Shown here piece by piece: positions 1-7,697 of a stretch of 33,276 bases of DNA (the stretch's first letter is position 1; every line of letters begins with the position of its first letter). A program made the translations under genes and the position numbers. Source of the stretch: Rhodanobacteraceae bacterium (GTDB taxonomy: Bacteria > Pseudomonadota > Gammaproteobacteria > Xanthomonadales > Rhodanobacteraceae); assembly GCA_016790075.1 (NCBI GenBank), contig JAEUPP010000046.1, positions 1-33,276 of the forward strand, in the 5' to 3' direction. The notes below the pieces were generated by a model. It was given only the letters and a program-made list of their open reading frames with translations, was not told the origin of the DNA and did no database searches.

Positions 1-69
1 GACGCTTCTTGGATGTTCTGGATCGCATCGCTGGATGATCGCAAACTCCGACCGACATCGACTACGTGA
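1..69 (+). other. Possible 3' end of a gene cut by the window edge
   Basis: Frame 1 is open from the first base to a TGA at 67-69 and would encode about 22 residues with a polar, threonine-rich end. It may be the tail of a gene starting outside the window. Nothing in it identifies a family, and an open stretch this short can occur by chance. Confidence 0.15.
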
Positions 70-76
70 AGTGCCC

Positions 77-147
77 TGAAAACAGGCCTCCGGTGATCAT
101 TACGGCCGTATATTCACCCACACGACTTCCCGAAGAGCCTGTTTTCA
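77..147. repeat. 11-bp inverted repeat flanking 49 bp
   Basis: TGAAAACAGGC at 77-87 is matched by its perfect reverse complement GCCTGTTTTCA at 137-147. The pair sits just upstream of a transposase relic that begins at 178, so it may belong to the terminal or subterminal part of that element. No target duplication could be confirmed. It could also be a remnant terminator or chance pairing. Confidence 0.4.
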
Positions 148-177
148 TTGGCGGTGATCTGCGGACAATGCAGAGCC

Positions 178-483
178 ATGTTTCTACGCGCGACCACTCG
201 CAAGAAGGATGGCAAGACGCATCGGTACTGGAGCATCGTCGAGAGCCGACGGCTCGCCGATGATCGAGTACTGCAACGGCATGTGTTGTATCTGGGCGAG
301 ATCAATTCCAGCCAGGAATAGGCGTGGCGCCGTTCGATCGAAGTGCTGGATGAGCGCAACGGTGAAGCGTAAACACTCGCGCTGTTCCCGGAGGAGCGTT
401 GCGACGCTGCGCTGGACGATGCGTCTGTGGTACGGCTGCGGTTGTCGCAGTTGCGGCTGTACCGCCCGCGCCAGTGGGGTGCG
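178..483 (+). pseudogene. N-terminal relic of an IS1634-type transposase
   Basis: The frame starting with ATG at 178 reads MFLRATTRKKDGKTHRYWSI, followed by a VESRR...LQRHVLYLGEIN block. This is the N-terminus I associate with IS1634/IS4-superfamily transposases. It is broken by an in-frame TAG at 319-321 and a TAA at 370-372, yet the reading frame still continues with transposase-like residues (AWRRSIEVLDE, then LRLSQLRLYRPRQWGA). Similarity stops near 483, where an unrelated sequence joins in the same frame. The DDE catalytic core is missing, so it cannot transpose. Family assignment is from memory of the motif and was not tested by a search. Confidence 0.6.
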
Positions 484-705
484 GTAATGATCGTGTTCTA
501 CAGCGAACAGATCCACCATTCTGGCGCCACCGCCGCCGTGATCGTCAGCCAGCTCACGGAACTCGAAGCCATGCGACCGTTCTTCTTCAACCGGCCGCTG
601 CAGGGTGCGGCGATGGCGGTGACGGTATTCGTGCGCGGCGTGCTCCAAAGCCTGATTGGTGCCTGGCTCGTCTCGCGCCGGCCGCGCGCACTGGCCGCGG
701 CCTGA
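484..705 (+). pseudogene. C-terminal fragment of a small membrane protein (DUF4199-like)
   Basis: This is the in-frame continuation of the transposase relic, about 73 residues to a TGA at 703-705. It has a hydrophilic stretch with HHSGATAAVIVSQLTELEA, then RPFFFNRPLQGAAMAV, and one hydrophobic segment ending in an SRRP tail. The order (amphipathic helix with a GA motif, NP/NR turn, final membrane helix, RR end) resembles the C-terminus of DUF4199 membrane proteins. There is no start codon of its own with a ribosome site, so it is most likely a 5'-deleted gene joined to the insertion relic. The family call is tentative; the truncation is clearer than the identity. Confidence 0.35.
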
Positions 706-730
706 ACAGGATCACGGCCAATCCGCGGTG

Positions 731-1903
731 CTATTTCCTGCGGTAGTTGATCAGGATCACGAGATCGGCCTCGCCGACCTGGTGCAGCGCATGGTGGCTG
801 CCGGTACGCGTGAGCAGTGCGTCACCGGCACCGACGTCGTAGGTGACACCGTCGAGCACGTAGCGCCCCTGTCCCGACAGCACGTAATAGATCTCGTCGT
901 GCGTATGCCGGTGCAGGCCGATGCCGGCGCCGGGCGGCAACACGCGGCGGCGCAAGACGAGATCCAGGTCCGCTACATCGTCGAACAGCGGGTAGGCGAC
1001 CGTCGTACCGCCGCCGCCGTGCGGGGCCGGCTGTGCGCGCCGGTAGTCGCCGTCGCGCGCGACACGCGATGCGCCGGGGCGCACGGTGTCGGCATGGTCC
1101 GGAATGCCGCAGTCGATATCGCGGCGCTGGCGCGCCGCAGCGACCAGGCCTTGGGCGCGCAATCCCTGCACGACCAGACAGGCGATCGCGGCCGCACCGC
1201 GCTGGTGGAAGTGGGTGTTGTCGCGCAGGTTCTGTGCGGGTACGTGCAGGTAGTAGTCGCGCGAGGCGTCTTCGCCAAGCCCATCGAGCCAGCGCAGGCT
1301 GGCGCCGCCGAGATCGACCAGCGCCACGCCTTCCTGCTGCGCGAGCGCGCGCACGGCCTGCGCATACGGCCCGTGCAGATCGCGGGCATGCCCGGCGACG
1401 AAATGCCGCCGCGCGACCGGCGTCAGCAGCACCGGCGTCGCGCCAACGTTGCGCGCCAGCGTGAGGTATTGCCGCAGCCACAGCGGAAACGCCTGCTGCG
1501 GTTCGTTGTAGCGCGCCGGGTCGTCGCGCTTCTCGTCGTTGTGGCCGAACTGGATCAGCAGCAGGTCACCGGCGCGCAGGTCGCGCGCGACGTCGTAGAT
1601 CCAGCCCTGCTCGATGAAACTGCGCGCGCTGCGTCCGCTCTGCGCGCGATTGCGCACCTCGACCGAGGCGTCGAACCAGCCCGGCAGTTCCTGTCCCCAG
1701 CCGCGCCGCGGCCAGCGCGACGCGTCGTACTCGCTCGCGGTGGAATCGCCGGCAATGACGATGCGCAGCGGCGGCGGCAGCCGCTGCTGTGCCGACGCCG
1801 TTCCAGCGCAGGCGAGCGTGAAGAGCACACCACTGGCGCAGGCCCGCACGAGTGTCGCCAGCGCTCGCCGCAAAATCACGCTGTATTCGCGCCGTGGCGT
1901 CAT
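731..1903 (-). CDS. Rhamnogalacturonan acetylesterase (SGNH hydrolase) fused to a C-terminal cupin
   Basis: A 390-residue protein. The start chosen is the ATG at 1901-1903, two bases after the kduD stop; it gives a basic start and a hydrophobic signal peptide ending TASA near residue 38. Residues about 45-255 are an SGNH/GDSL esterase: GDST at 52-55 (nucleophile Ser54), block II glycine at 90, GHND at 120-123 and the DxxH pair Asp228/His231. The GDST plus DNTHF pattern is that of family CE12 rhamnogalacturonan acetylesterases, which remove acetyl groups from the rhamnogalacturonan backbone. Residues about 300-390 form a cupin with the metal motif HRHTHDE (His331, His333, Glu337) and a late histidine near 370-374; the usual proline of cupin motif 2 is absent. 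It is the last gene of kduI-kduD-esterase, probably translationally coupled. The fusion is unusual: the cupin may bind a sugar acid or serve a regulatory or isomerase-like role. The signal peptide implies the cupin is exported too. Confidence 0.85.
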   Translation of the reverse strand: MTPRREYSVILRRALATLVRACASGVLFTLACAGTASAQQRLPPPLRIVIAGDSTASEYDASRWPRRGWGQELPGWFDASVEVRNRAQSGRSARSFIEQGWIYDVARDLRAGDLLLIQFGHNDEKRDDPARYNEPQQAFPLWLRQYLTLARNVGATPVLLTPVARRHFVAGHARDLHGPYAQAVRALAQQEGVALVDLGGASLRWLDGLGEDASRDYYLHVPAQNLRDNTHFHQRGAAAIACLVVQGLRAQGLVAAARQRRDIDCGIPDHADTVRPGASRVARDGDYRRAQPAPHGGGGTTVAYPLFDDVADLDLVLRRRVLPPGAGIGLHRHTHDEIYYVLSGQGRYVLDGVTYDVGAGDALLTRTGSHHALHQVGEADLVILINYRRK

Positions 1904-1905
1904 GC

Positions 1906-2664
1906 CTAGCGCGCCAGCCACCCACCGTCGACCGGCAGCACGGCGCCGTGCACATAATCCGCCGCGCGCGAGCACAGGAACACAGCGGCGCCGCCGAGAT
2001 CGGCGGGTTCACCCCAGCGCGCCGCCGGAATGCGCGCGAGGATGTCTCGGTTGCGCTGTTCGTCGGCGCGCAGCGCGGTGGTGTTGGCCGTGGCGAAATA
2101 GCCCGGGGCAATCGCATTGACGTTGATGGCCTGCGCCGCCCATTCGTTGGCGAGCAGCCGGGTCAGGCCGAGGATTCCACTTTTGCTCGCCGTATACGAA
2201 GCCACCCGGATGCCGCCCTGGAACGACAGCATCGAGGCGATGTTGACGATCTTGCCGCCTTGCCTCATGGCGACGCAGTGGCGCGCGAAGGCCTGGGCCA
2301 GGAAGAACGCGGTCTTCAGATTGACGCCGAGCACCGCATCCCAGTCGTACTCGGTGAAATCCAGCGCCGCGTTGCGCCGTATCGTGCCGGCGTTGTTGAC
2401 GAGGATGTCGGCACGGCCGAGCTGCGCGACCACCGCATCCACGGCGGCGCCGAGCCCATCGACGCGATCCAGGTCCGCCTCGATCCAGCGCAGACGCCGG
2501 CCGCAGTCGGCCACGGCCGCCGCGGTTTCGTCCGGCGCCGAGCGCCCGATCGCGGCGATATCCGCGCCAGCCCCCGCGAGCGCCAGCGCAATGCCTTGCC
2601 CCAGCCCCGTATTCGCACCCGTCACCAGCGCGACGCGGCCACTCAGATCGAAAAGATCGCTCAT
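1906..2664 (-). CDS. kduD: 2-dehydro-3-deoxy-D-gluconate 5-dehydrogenase KduD
   Basis: A 252-residue classical short-chain dehydrogenase, full family length. The NAD(P)-binding TGANTGLG lies at 15-22, NNAG at 90-93, the catalytic serine is at 144 and YTASK at 157-161. The N-terminus and the INVNAIAPGYF block after the active site are characteristic of KduD. The enzyme reduces 2,5-diketo-3-deoxygluconate (DKII) to 2-keto-3-deoxygluconate in the cytoplasm, the step after KduI in degradation of unsaturated uronates from pectin. It lies 7 bp downstream of kduI with AATGAGG before its ATG and 2 bp upstream of the esterase-cupin gene, so the three are almost certainly one operon. Confidence 0.95.
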   Translation of the reverse strand: MSDLFDLSGRVALVTGANTGLGQGIALALAGAGADIAAIGRSAPDETAAAVADCGRRLRWIEADLDRVDGLGAAVDAVVAQLGRADILVNNAGTIRRNAALDFTEYDWDAVLGVNLKTAFFLAQAFARHCVAMRQGGKIVNIASMLSFQGGIRVASYTASKSGILGLTRLLANEWAAQAINVNAIAPGYFATANTTALRADEQRNRDILARIPAARWGEPADLGGAAVFLCSRAADYVHGAVLPVDGGWLAR

Positions 2665-2671
2665 GCGCGCC

Positions 2672-3520
2672 TCATTTCAGCTGACAGATATCCAGCACGT
2701 TCATGTCGGTGTAATCGAGATTTTCACCGCCCATGGCCCAGATGAAGCCGTAGTTCGCGGTGCCCGAGCCCATGTGAATCGACCACGGCGGCGACACCAC
2801 AGCTTCGTGGTTCGCGACCACGAGATGGCGCGCCGCATCCGGCTCGCCCATGAAATGGAAAACGCGATCGTTCGCACCGAGATCGAAATAGAAATACACC
2901 TCGCTGCGCCGGTCGTGCAGATGCGGCGGCATCGTGTTCCAGACGCTGCCGGTATTGAGCAGGGTCAGGCCCAGCAGCAACTGGCAGGACTTGCAGGTCG
3001 CCGGCACGATGTACTGGTAGATCGTGCGTTCGTTCGACGTCGCCAGCGCGCCGCGCTGCAGCGGCACGGCGCTGTCGATGGAAATGTGCACGATCTCGTA
3101 GCGCGCATGCGCCGGCGTGGAGGCCAGGTAGAACGCCGCCGGTTCCTCCGCCGAAACCGATTCGAAGATCACCTCGCTGCAGCCCATCGGCAGGTACAGC
3201 GCATCGCGCGGCTTGAGCTCGTAGCTCTGCCCGTCGACACGGATGCGGCCGATGCCCTTGCCCACGTTGACGGCGCCCAGTTCGCGGCGTTCGAGAAACG
3301 GCTTGCCCACCGCCGACGCCGGTTCGGTCTGCGCCGGCAGGCTCACCGGTAGTGTCACCGGCGCAGCGCCGCCGATCACGAAACGCTCGTAGTGCGTGTA
3401 GTTCAGCACCACGGTATCGGCGACGAACAGGTCGCCGATCAGGAACCGCTCGCGTAGCTGGTCGTTGCTGACGCCCTGCATCGAGTCGGGATGACAGGCG
3501 TGGTAGGTCTTGCGGTACAT
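2672..3520 (-). CDS. kduI: 5-dehydro-4-deoxy-D-glucuronate isomerase KduI
   Basis: A 282-residue double-stranded beta-helix isomerase of normal family length. It converts 5-keto-4-deoxyuronate (DKI), formed from unsaturated galacturonate, to 2,5-diketo-3-deoxygluconate (DKII). The zinc ligands are visible: His200 and His202 in [16 protein letters not shown], Glu207 and His249 in [10 protein letters not shown]. The N-terminus ([12 protein letters not shown]...) is typical of the family. It is the first gene of a minus-strand operon with kduD and the acetylesterase-cupin. A copy of the ACCGGTGTCAT operator-like motif lies about 70 bp upstream of the start, consistent with control by the LacI-type regulator encoded at 4714-5772. 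No strong Shine-Dalgarno precedes the ATG. Confidence 0.96.
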   Translation of the reverse strand: MYRKTYHACHPDSMQGVSNDQLRERFLIGDLFVADTVVLNYTHYERFVIGGAAPVTLPVSLPAQTEPASAVGKPFLERRELGAVNVGKGIGRIRVDGQSYELKPRDALYLPMGCSEVIFESVSAEEPAAFYLASTPAHARYEIVHISIDSAVPLQRGALATSNERTIYQYIVPATCKSCQLLLGLTLLNTGSVWNTMPPHLHDRRSEVYFYFDLGANDRVFHFMGEPDAARHLVVANHEAVVSPPWSIHMGSGTANYGFIWAMGGENLDYTDMNVLDICQLK

Positions 3521-3587
3521 GGGCGGGCCTCGGCAGTGGGCGCGAATAGGTAGGGCGGAGGTGATGGTAGCGGGTTTCGGGTTTTTT

Positions 3588-3601
3588 GGTAACCGGTGTC
3601 A
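3588..3601. promoter_or_regulatory. Putative LacI-type operator upstream of kduI
   Basis: GGTAACCGGTGTCA, centred on CCGG, is one of four intergenic sites that share the 11-mer ACCGGTGTCAT (3592-3602 here). One half-site (GGTGTCA) is perfect against the inferred palindrome TGACACCGGTGTCA; the other is degenerate. A central CG is typical of LacI-family operators. It lies 68 bp from the kduI start, in the promoter region of the kduI-kduD-esterase operon. Confidence 0.6.
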
Positions 3602-3701
3602 TCGGCTAGTGAAAGCGCCCGGAATAACGAAATGCCGTCGCGTTCGTTTCGAGGGAAACGCGGCTCCAACGGATGCTTATTTGCGCCGAGTACTCCGCAG
3701 G

Positions 3702-4577
3702 CTAGCGCGGCCGCGTAACGTGCTGAACCGCTTCGATCAGCCCCGCCGCCAGCGCGCGGCCCCGGTACCGGCCGCTGGCTCTGTCGATACTCGAGCGCCA
3801 GCGAGCGCTCTGTTCGAACAGCGTGAACACGCCACCGTGCCGCGAATAAGCGGGCAGATCGACACCCTGTATCGCTGCAGCGGCTCTTGCGCTTTCCCAG
3901 GCGCGCGAGACATGTGCGGACCTGAGACCTGGCGGTCGCGGCATGAACACGACGACCCGATCGAGATCCGAAGTGGCAGCGAGCTGCGCCAGTTCCCACA
4001 ACGTTGCCTCTCCATAACGCTGGCCCGCCTTCTCGAACAGCAGCGGCATGATCACGACGAAACACGCACCTTCCAATGCCGCGTAGAACATTTGCTGCCA
4101 CTGCGCATCGTCGCTATGCACGCGACTCGACCCAATCGTCGTTTCTGTTCCGCCGATCTCGACCACACGGAAGAACGGCTCCAGTACCCGGCTTACGTAC
4201 TCGCCGGGAAAAAGCGGAAACACCTCGGCGTAATTACCCGACCAGAATCGAAAGAACGGGTTCTCGAGTTTGAGTGTCGAGTCGAGATGGAACGGCCTAA
4301 GGAATACGCCGTAGCGGCCATCCAGGCCTGCGGCGACCATCTGATCGCGAAAACGCTGGTTTTGTCGTCTGTCCGCCATGACGCTGCGTATCAGCGCATA
4401 GGCCAGACCCAGAAAGACGGCAACGAACAGGGCTTTGAACCAGACATTCTGCGGCAGCCAGTTTCGTCCCACCCGTACTGCCAGAAACATGACGACGAGC
4501 ACACTGATCAGGCCGTAGCTGCGAGTGCCGAGTTCGTGATGGCTGTTGGTAGCGGGCTTGGGATTGTTTCTCGCCAT
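3702..4577 (-). CDS. Membrane-anchored protein with FLRPF / WQQ soluble domain, function unknown
   Basis: A 291-residue protein from the ATG at 4575-4577, preceded by AGGAG with a 5-base spacer; a GTG two codons earlier would overlap that ribosome site. Two membrane segments lie at about residues 22-37 and 46-64, followed by a cytoplasmic domain of about 220 residues. The domain has the motif order FLRPF, a GG..T..GSSR turn, SDDAQWQQ, a hydrophobic VVIMPL strand, TLWELAQL and VVVFMP. I recall this order from membrane-tethered bacterial proteins with a Rossmann- or TIR-like appearance (FLRxF, DDxWQ, WEL), but I know no proven function. It interrupts the pectin cluster between lacI and kduI on the same strand, with 124 bp before lacI and 181 bp after. 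A pectin role is not implied. Confidence 0.65.
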   Translation of the reverse strand: MARNNPKPATNSHHELGTRSYGLISVLVVMFLAVRVGRNWLPQNVWFKALFVAVFLGLAYALIRSVMADRRQNQRFRDQMVAAGLDGRYGVFLRPFHLDSTLKLENPFFRFWSGNYAEVFPLFPGEYVSRVLEPFFRVVEIGGTETTIGSSRVHSDDAQWQQMFYAALEGACFVVIMPLLFEKAGQRYGEATLWELAQLAATSDLDRVVVFMPRPPGLRSAHVSRAWESARAAAAIQGVDLPAYSRHGGVFTLFEQSARWRSSIDRASGRYRGRALAAGLIEAVQHVTRPR

Positions 4578-4640
4578 CGCCACTCCTTTCGGATGCGCTT
4601 CGTGTGCGCAGGACTCAACCGCCGCTAAGCCGATTCACCC

Positions 4641-4745
4641 CGGCGACTGACAAGACTCCCTCCCACGGCGGTGGGCGAACGCAAATACGTGATCGAAAGC
4701 TGACCCGCAAAGCTCAGCCGATCTTCGGCGACTGGCAAGACTCCC
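4641..4745. repeat. Short duplication of the lacI 3' end
   Basis: The 20 bp at 4641-4660 match 4726-4745 with 19 of 20 identities, and the surrounding bases (gccgat...) are also alike. The second copy lies inside the last codons of the LacI gene. The intergenic copy therefore looks like a small tandem duplication of the regulator's 3' end with the interval degenerated. No function is evident. Confidence 0.6.
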
Positions 4746-5772
4746 GCACCACCAGATGCGGCGCAATCAAGGGCGCCGCGCGCGCATCGCCTTCGTCCGC
4801 CAGCAGCATCGCCGCCGCGAACGCGCCCATGTCGCGGATCGGCAGCCGCACGGAACTCAGCGACGGCCACAGGCGCGAGGCCATCGGCGAATCGTCGAAG
4901 CCGACGACGGACAGGTGATCGGGTATCGACAGGCCCATCTTAAAAGCGGTCTTGTAGACGCCGGCCGCCATCTCGTCGTTGAGCGTGAAGATCGCGGTCG
5001 GTCGTGGCTCCAGCGCGAGCAGGCGCTCGGCGCAGGCGACGCCGGATTCGAAGGTATAGCCGCCTTCAACGATGTGCGTGGCCGGCAGTTCGATGCCGCG
5101 CTTGGCCAGCGCCTGCAGGAAACCTGCGCTGCGCTCGCGTGTGGACAGATAGCGTTGTGGACCGGTGATCAGGCCGATGTTGCGATGACCCAGCGATTCC
5201 AGGTAGTTCGCGACCTCGACCGCGCCCAGCCGGTCGTTGGTCGCGATCATGCGTGCGGGTTCGTCGAGCGATACGGCGGCGATGCGCGCATAGCGGCAGC
5301 CGACCTGGTTGAGCATTTCCACGAGCGCGCTGTCTTCGGACACACGCGGCACGAGAATCACGCCGTACAGGCGCTGCTGCACGACGAAGTGGCGCACCCC
5401 GGCGATGTAGTCCTCGCTCTTGCTGTCGCAGGGATGTACGACGAGCTCGAAGCCCGAGTCGCGCAGGCCGGCAAGTGCGCCTTCCTGCATGTTGACGATG
5501 TACTGGGCATTCGGGTTGTCGTAAACCATGCCGATCAGGAAGGACTTGCGGAATGCAAGCCCTCGTGCCATCGGATCGGGCACGTAACCCACTTCACGGA
5601 TCAGCGCCTCGATCTTCTCGCGCGTGTCCTGCTGTACCAGCGGCGATCGGTTGATCACGCGCGAGACGGTTTTCTTCGAGACGCCGGCCAGGCGTGCGAT
5701 GTCATTGATGGTGCCGCCGCCACTGAGGGTAGCGGCGGTGTCGTTGCTCGCGTCGCGGGAGCGTCGGGTCAT
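4714..5772 (-). CDS. LacI/GalR-family transcriptional regulator of the pectin locus
   Basis: A 352-residue regulator of normal family length. The helix-turn-helix and hinge occupy about residues 20-75 (TINDIARLAGVSKKTVSRVI, then a ...VGYVPDPMARGL hinge). The rest is a periplasmic-binding-protein-like sensor with the usual GLITGP, NDEMAAG and VVGFDDSPMASRLWPSLSSV blocks. It lies 68 bp downstream of the TRAP permease on the same strand and may be co-transcribed with the transporter operon. Its neighbours suggest an effector that is a pectin breakdown intermediate such as 2-keto-3-deoxygluconate or DKI/DKII. The four ACCGGTGTCAT sites upstream of kduI, the pectate lyase and the receptor are its probable operators. 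No site was found directly upstream of this gene. Effector and targets are inferred. Confidence 0.92.
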   Translation of the reverse strand: MTRRSRDASNDTAATLSGGGTINDIARLAGVSKKTVSRVINRSPLVQQDTREKIEALIREVGYVPDPMARGLAFRKSFLIGMVYDNPNAQYIVNMQEGALAGLRDSGFELVVHPCDSKSEDYIAGVRHFVVQQRLYGVILVPRVSEDSALVEMLNQVGCRYARIAAVSLDEPARMIATNDRLGAVEVANYLESLGHRNIGLITGPQRYLSTRERSAGFLQALAKRGIELPATHIVEGGYTFESGVACAERLLALEPRPTAIFTLNDEMAAGVYKTAFKMGLSIPDHLSVVGFDDSPMASRLWPSLSSVRLPIRDMGAFAAAMLLADEGDARAAPLIAPHLVVRESCQSPKIG

Positions 5773-5840
5773 GCGGGGCCGTCCGGGCTGTGCCTTGCAT
5801 TCACGATTCTAGCCCGCGCCGCCCCATGCTTCGCTACGCC

Positions 5841-7121
5841 CTACTTCAGTACGCGCGGCAACCACAGCGACAGCTCGGGTACGAAGGCGACCACGAGCAG
5901 CACAGCGAGCGCGGCCAGGTAGAACGGCCAGATCGTGCGCAGCGCCTCGCCGATGGTGATCTTGCCGATCGCGGTGCCGACGAACAGCACCGAACCCAGT
6001 GGCGGCGTGATCAGGCCGATGCCGCCCTTGAGGATCAGGATCACGCCGAAATGCACCGGGTCCACGCCGATGGCCTTGGCCGCGGGCAGGAAGATCGGCG
6101 TGCAGATGATGATCAGCGGGGCGAGGTCCATGAAGGTGCCCAGCACGAGCAGGATCAGGATCATCATCAGCAGCAGCAGATGGCGGCTCATGTCGAGGCC
6201 GGTCAGCAGCTCCACCGCCGCTGCCGGTAGCTCCAGGTAGGCCAGCAGCCAGCCGAAGCACGCGGCCGAGGCGATCACGAACAGGATCATGCCGGTGGTG
6301 CGCGCGGCATGGACCATGGTCGCGACGAAATCGCTTCGCGAGACCTGGCGATACAGCAGGCTGGTCACGAGCAGCGCGTAGCATACGGCGATGGCAGCGC
6401 TCTCGACCGCAGTGAACACGCCGGCGCGGATGCCGACGAAGATCAGGGCGACCAGCAGCAGACCCGGCAATGCCGCGACGAGTCGACGCAGCACCACGCC
6501 GAAGCCCGGAAACGCTTCGACCGCGTAGCCGCGGCGCCGCGCGATGATCCAGGCAGTCAGCATCACGGTAGCGGTGAGCAGCAACGCGGGAATCACACCC
6601 GCGGCGAACAGGTCGGCGATCGAGATGCCGCCGCCGGCTGAAGCCGAATACAGAATGAGATTGTGCGACGGTGGTACCAGCAGGGCGACCAGGGCCGCCG
6701 TCATGGTCACGTTGACGGCGAAGTCGCGGTCGAAGCCGCGTTGCACCATCTGCGGAATCATCGCGCCGCCGATGGCCGACACGTCGGCGATGGCCGAGCC
6801 CGACACGCCACCGAAGAACAGTGACGACAGCACGCTGACCTGTCCAAGCCCGCCGCGCAGGTGGCCGACCAGCGAACTGGCGAGTGCGATCAGGCGTTCG
6901 GAAATGCCGCCGCGCAGCATGATTTCGCCGGCGAAGATGAACAGCGGAATGGCGATCAGCGAGGCTGCGCTCGCGCCGGACACCGTCTGCTGCACCAGCA
7001 CTAGCGCCGGCATGCCGACGTACAGCAGCGTCGTCAACGACGCACCGAGCAGCGCGAACGCGACCGGCACGCCGGTCAGCAGCAGCAGCAGGAAACAGCC
7101 GAACAGCAGGGTCGCGGCCAT
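5841..7121 (-). CDS. TRAP transporter large permease (DctM family)
   Basis: A 426-residue polytopic inner-membrane protein with about 12 hydrophobic segments, the usual DctM size. Recognisable blocks are IPLFIFAGEIM near the N-terminus, FFGGVSGSAIADVSAIGG, PPSHNLILYS and, toward the end, GLITPPLGSVLFVG. It forms the ion-driven channel of a tripartite ATP-independent periplasmic transporter. Its ATG overlaps the TGA of the small permease gene by one base (TGATG), so the two are translationally coupled. Given the neighbours, the cargo is probably a uronate or unsaturated oligogalacturonide product, but substrate cannot be read from the permease. Confidence 0.95.
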   Translation of the reverse strand: MAATLLFGCFLLLLLTGVPVAFALLGASLTTLLYVGMPALVLVQQTVSGASAASLIAIPLFIFAGEIMLRGGISERLIALASSLVGHLRGGLGQVSVLSSLFFGGVSGSAIADVSAIGGAMIPQMVQRGFDRDFAVNVTMTAALVALLVPPSHNLILYSASAGGGISIADLFAAGVIPALLLTATVMLTAWIIARRRGYAVEAFPGFGVVLRRLVAALPGLLLVALIFVGIRAGVFTAVESAAIAVCYALLVTSLLYRQVSRSDFVATMVHAARTTGMILFVIASAACFGWLLAYLELPAAAVELLTGLDMSRHLLLLMMILILLVLGTFMDLAPLIIICTPIFLPAAKAIGVDPVHFGVILILKGGIGLITPPLGSVLFVGTAIGKITIGEALRTIWPFYLAALAVLLVVAFVPELSLWLPRVLK

Positions 7122-7630
7122 CAGCGCGGCTCCGCCGCGGCACTGCGCGGTGTCACCAGTTCGGCCAGCGCGAAGAGCGCCATCAGCGTGCCGCCGAGCG
7201 TCAGCGGCAGGAACATCAGCCCCTGCGGCAGCACCGTGCCGGCCATGCGCACACCCCAGCCGTCGAACAGCAAGGTCACGCCGCCAATCGCAAGCACAGA
7301 ACCCAGGGCCAGCACGACCAGCGACGAGAATGCTTCAAGTGCGCGCCGCACTTTCGGCGGCGACATATGCACCAGCAGCGGAAAGCCGAAATGTGCGCGC
7401 TGATGCACCGCGGCAGCCGCTCCCAGGCTCATCGCGGTATTGAGCAGCAGCAGGGCGAGCGGTTCGGTCCAGCCCGGCGAATCGTTCAGCAGGTAGCGCG
7501 CAATCACCTGCCAGGCCTGTACGGCGGCCAGGCTCACGAGCGCGGTCCCTGCGACGAGCAACGCCAGGCGTGCGCAGCGCTGCAGCACGCCGTCCGTCAA
7601 TGACGAGTTCGCGGTTTCGCTGACTTGCAT
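7121..7630 (-). CDS. TRAP transporter small permease (DctQ family)
   Basis: A 169-residue protein with four membrane segments. The start is the ATG at 7628-7630, preceded by GGGAGGAACG; the longer upstream open frame overlaps the end of the DctP gene and has no signal. DctQ hallmarks are a membrane segment ending in VIARYLLNDSPGWTEPLALL (the R-x-x-x-N...W-x-E pattern) and a conserved central histidine-containing loop (VHQRAHFG). It pairs with the large permease, whose start overlaps its stop. A 67-bp gap separates it from the binding-protein gene upstream. Confidence 0.93.
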   Translation of the reverse strand: MQVSETANSSLTDGVLQRCARLALLVAGTALVSLAAVQAWQVIARYLLNDSPGWTEPLALLLLNTAMSLGAAAAVHQRAHFGFPLLVHMSPPKVRRALEAFSSLVVLALGSVLAIGGVTLLFDGWGVRMAGTVLPQGLMFLPLTLGGTLMALFALAELVTPRSAAAEPR

Positions 7631-7697
7631 CGTTCCTCCCCTCGGTAGCGCTTGCAGCGCGGTCACCGCTTGTTTTGTCGCAGGTACGCCGTCGTGC

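Noticed and set aside
656-1909. Long plus-strand open frame of about 417 codons opposite the acetylesterase-cupin
   Set aside because: Its protein is rich in Arg, Ala and Val without any domain, as expected for the antisense of a GC-rich gene; the minus-strand frame has complete esterase and cupin motifs.
5809-7143. Arginine-rich minus-strand frame overlapping the TRAP large permease
   Set aside because: It is the adjacent frame of the same strand; the DctM frame has correct length, membrane segments and motifs.
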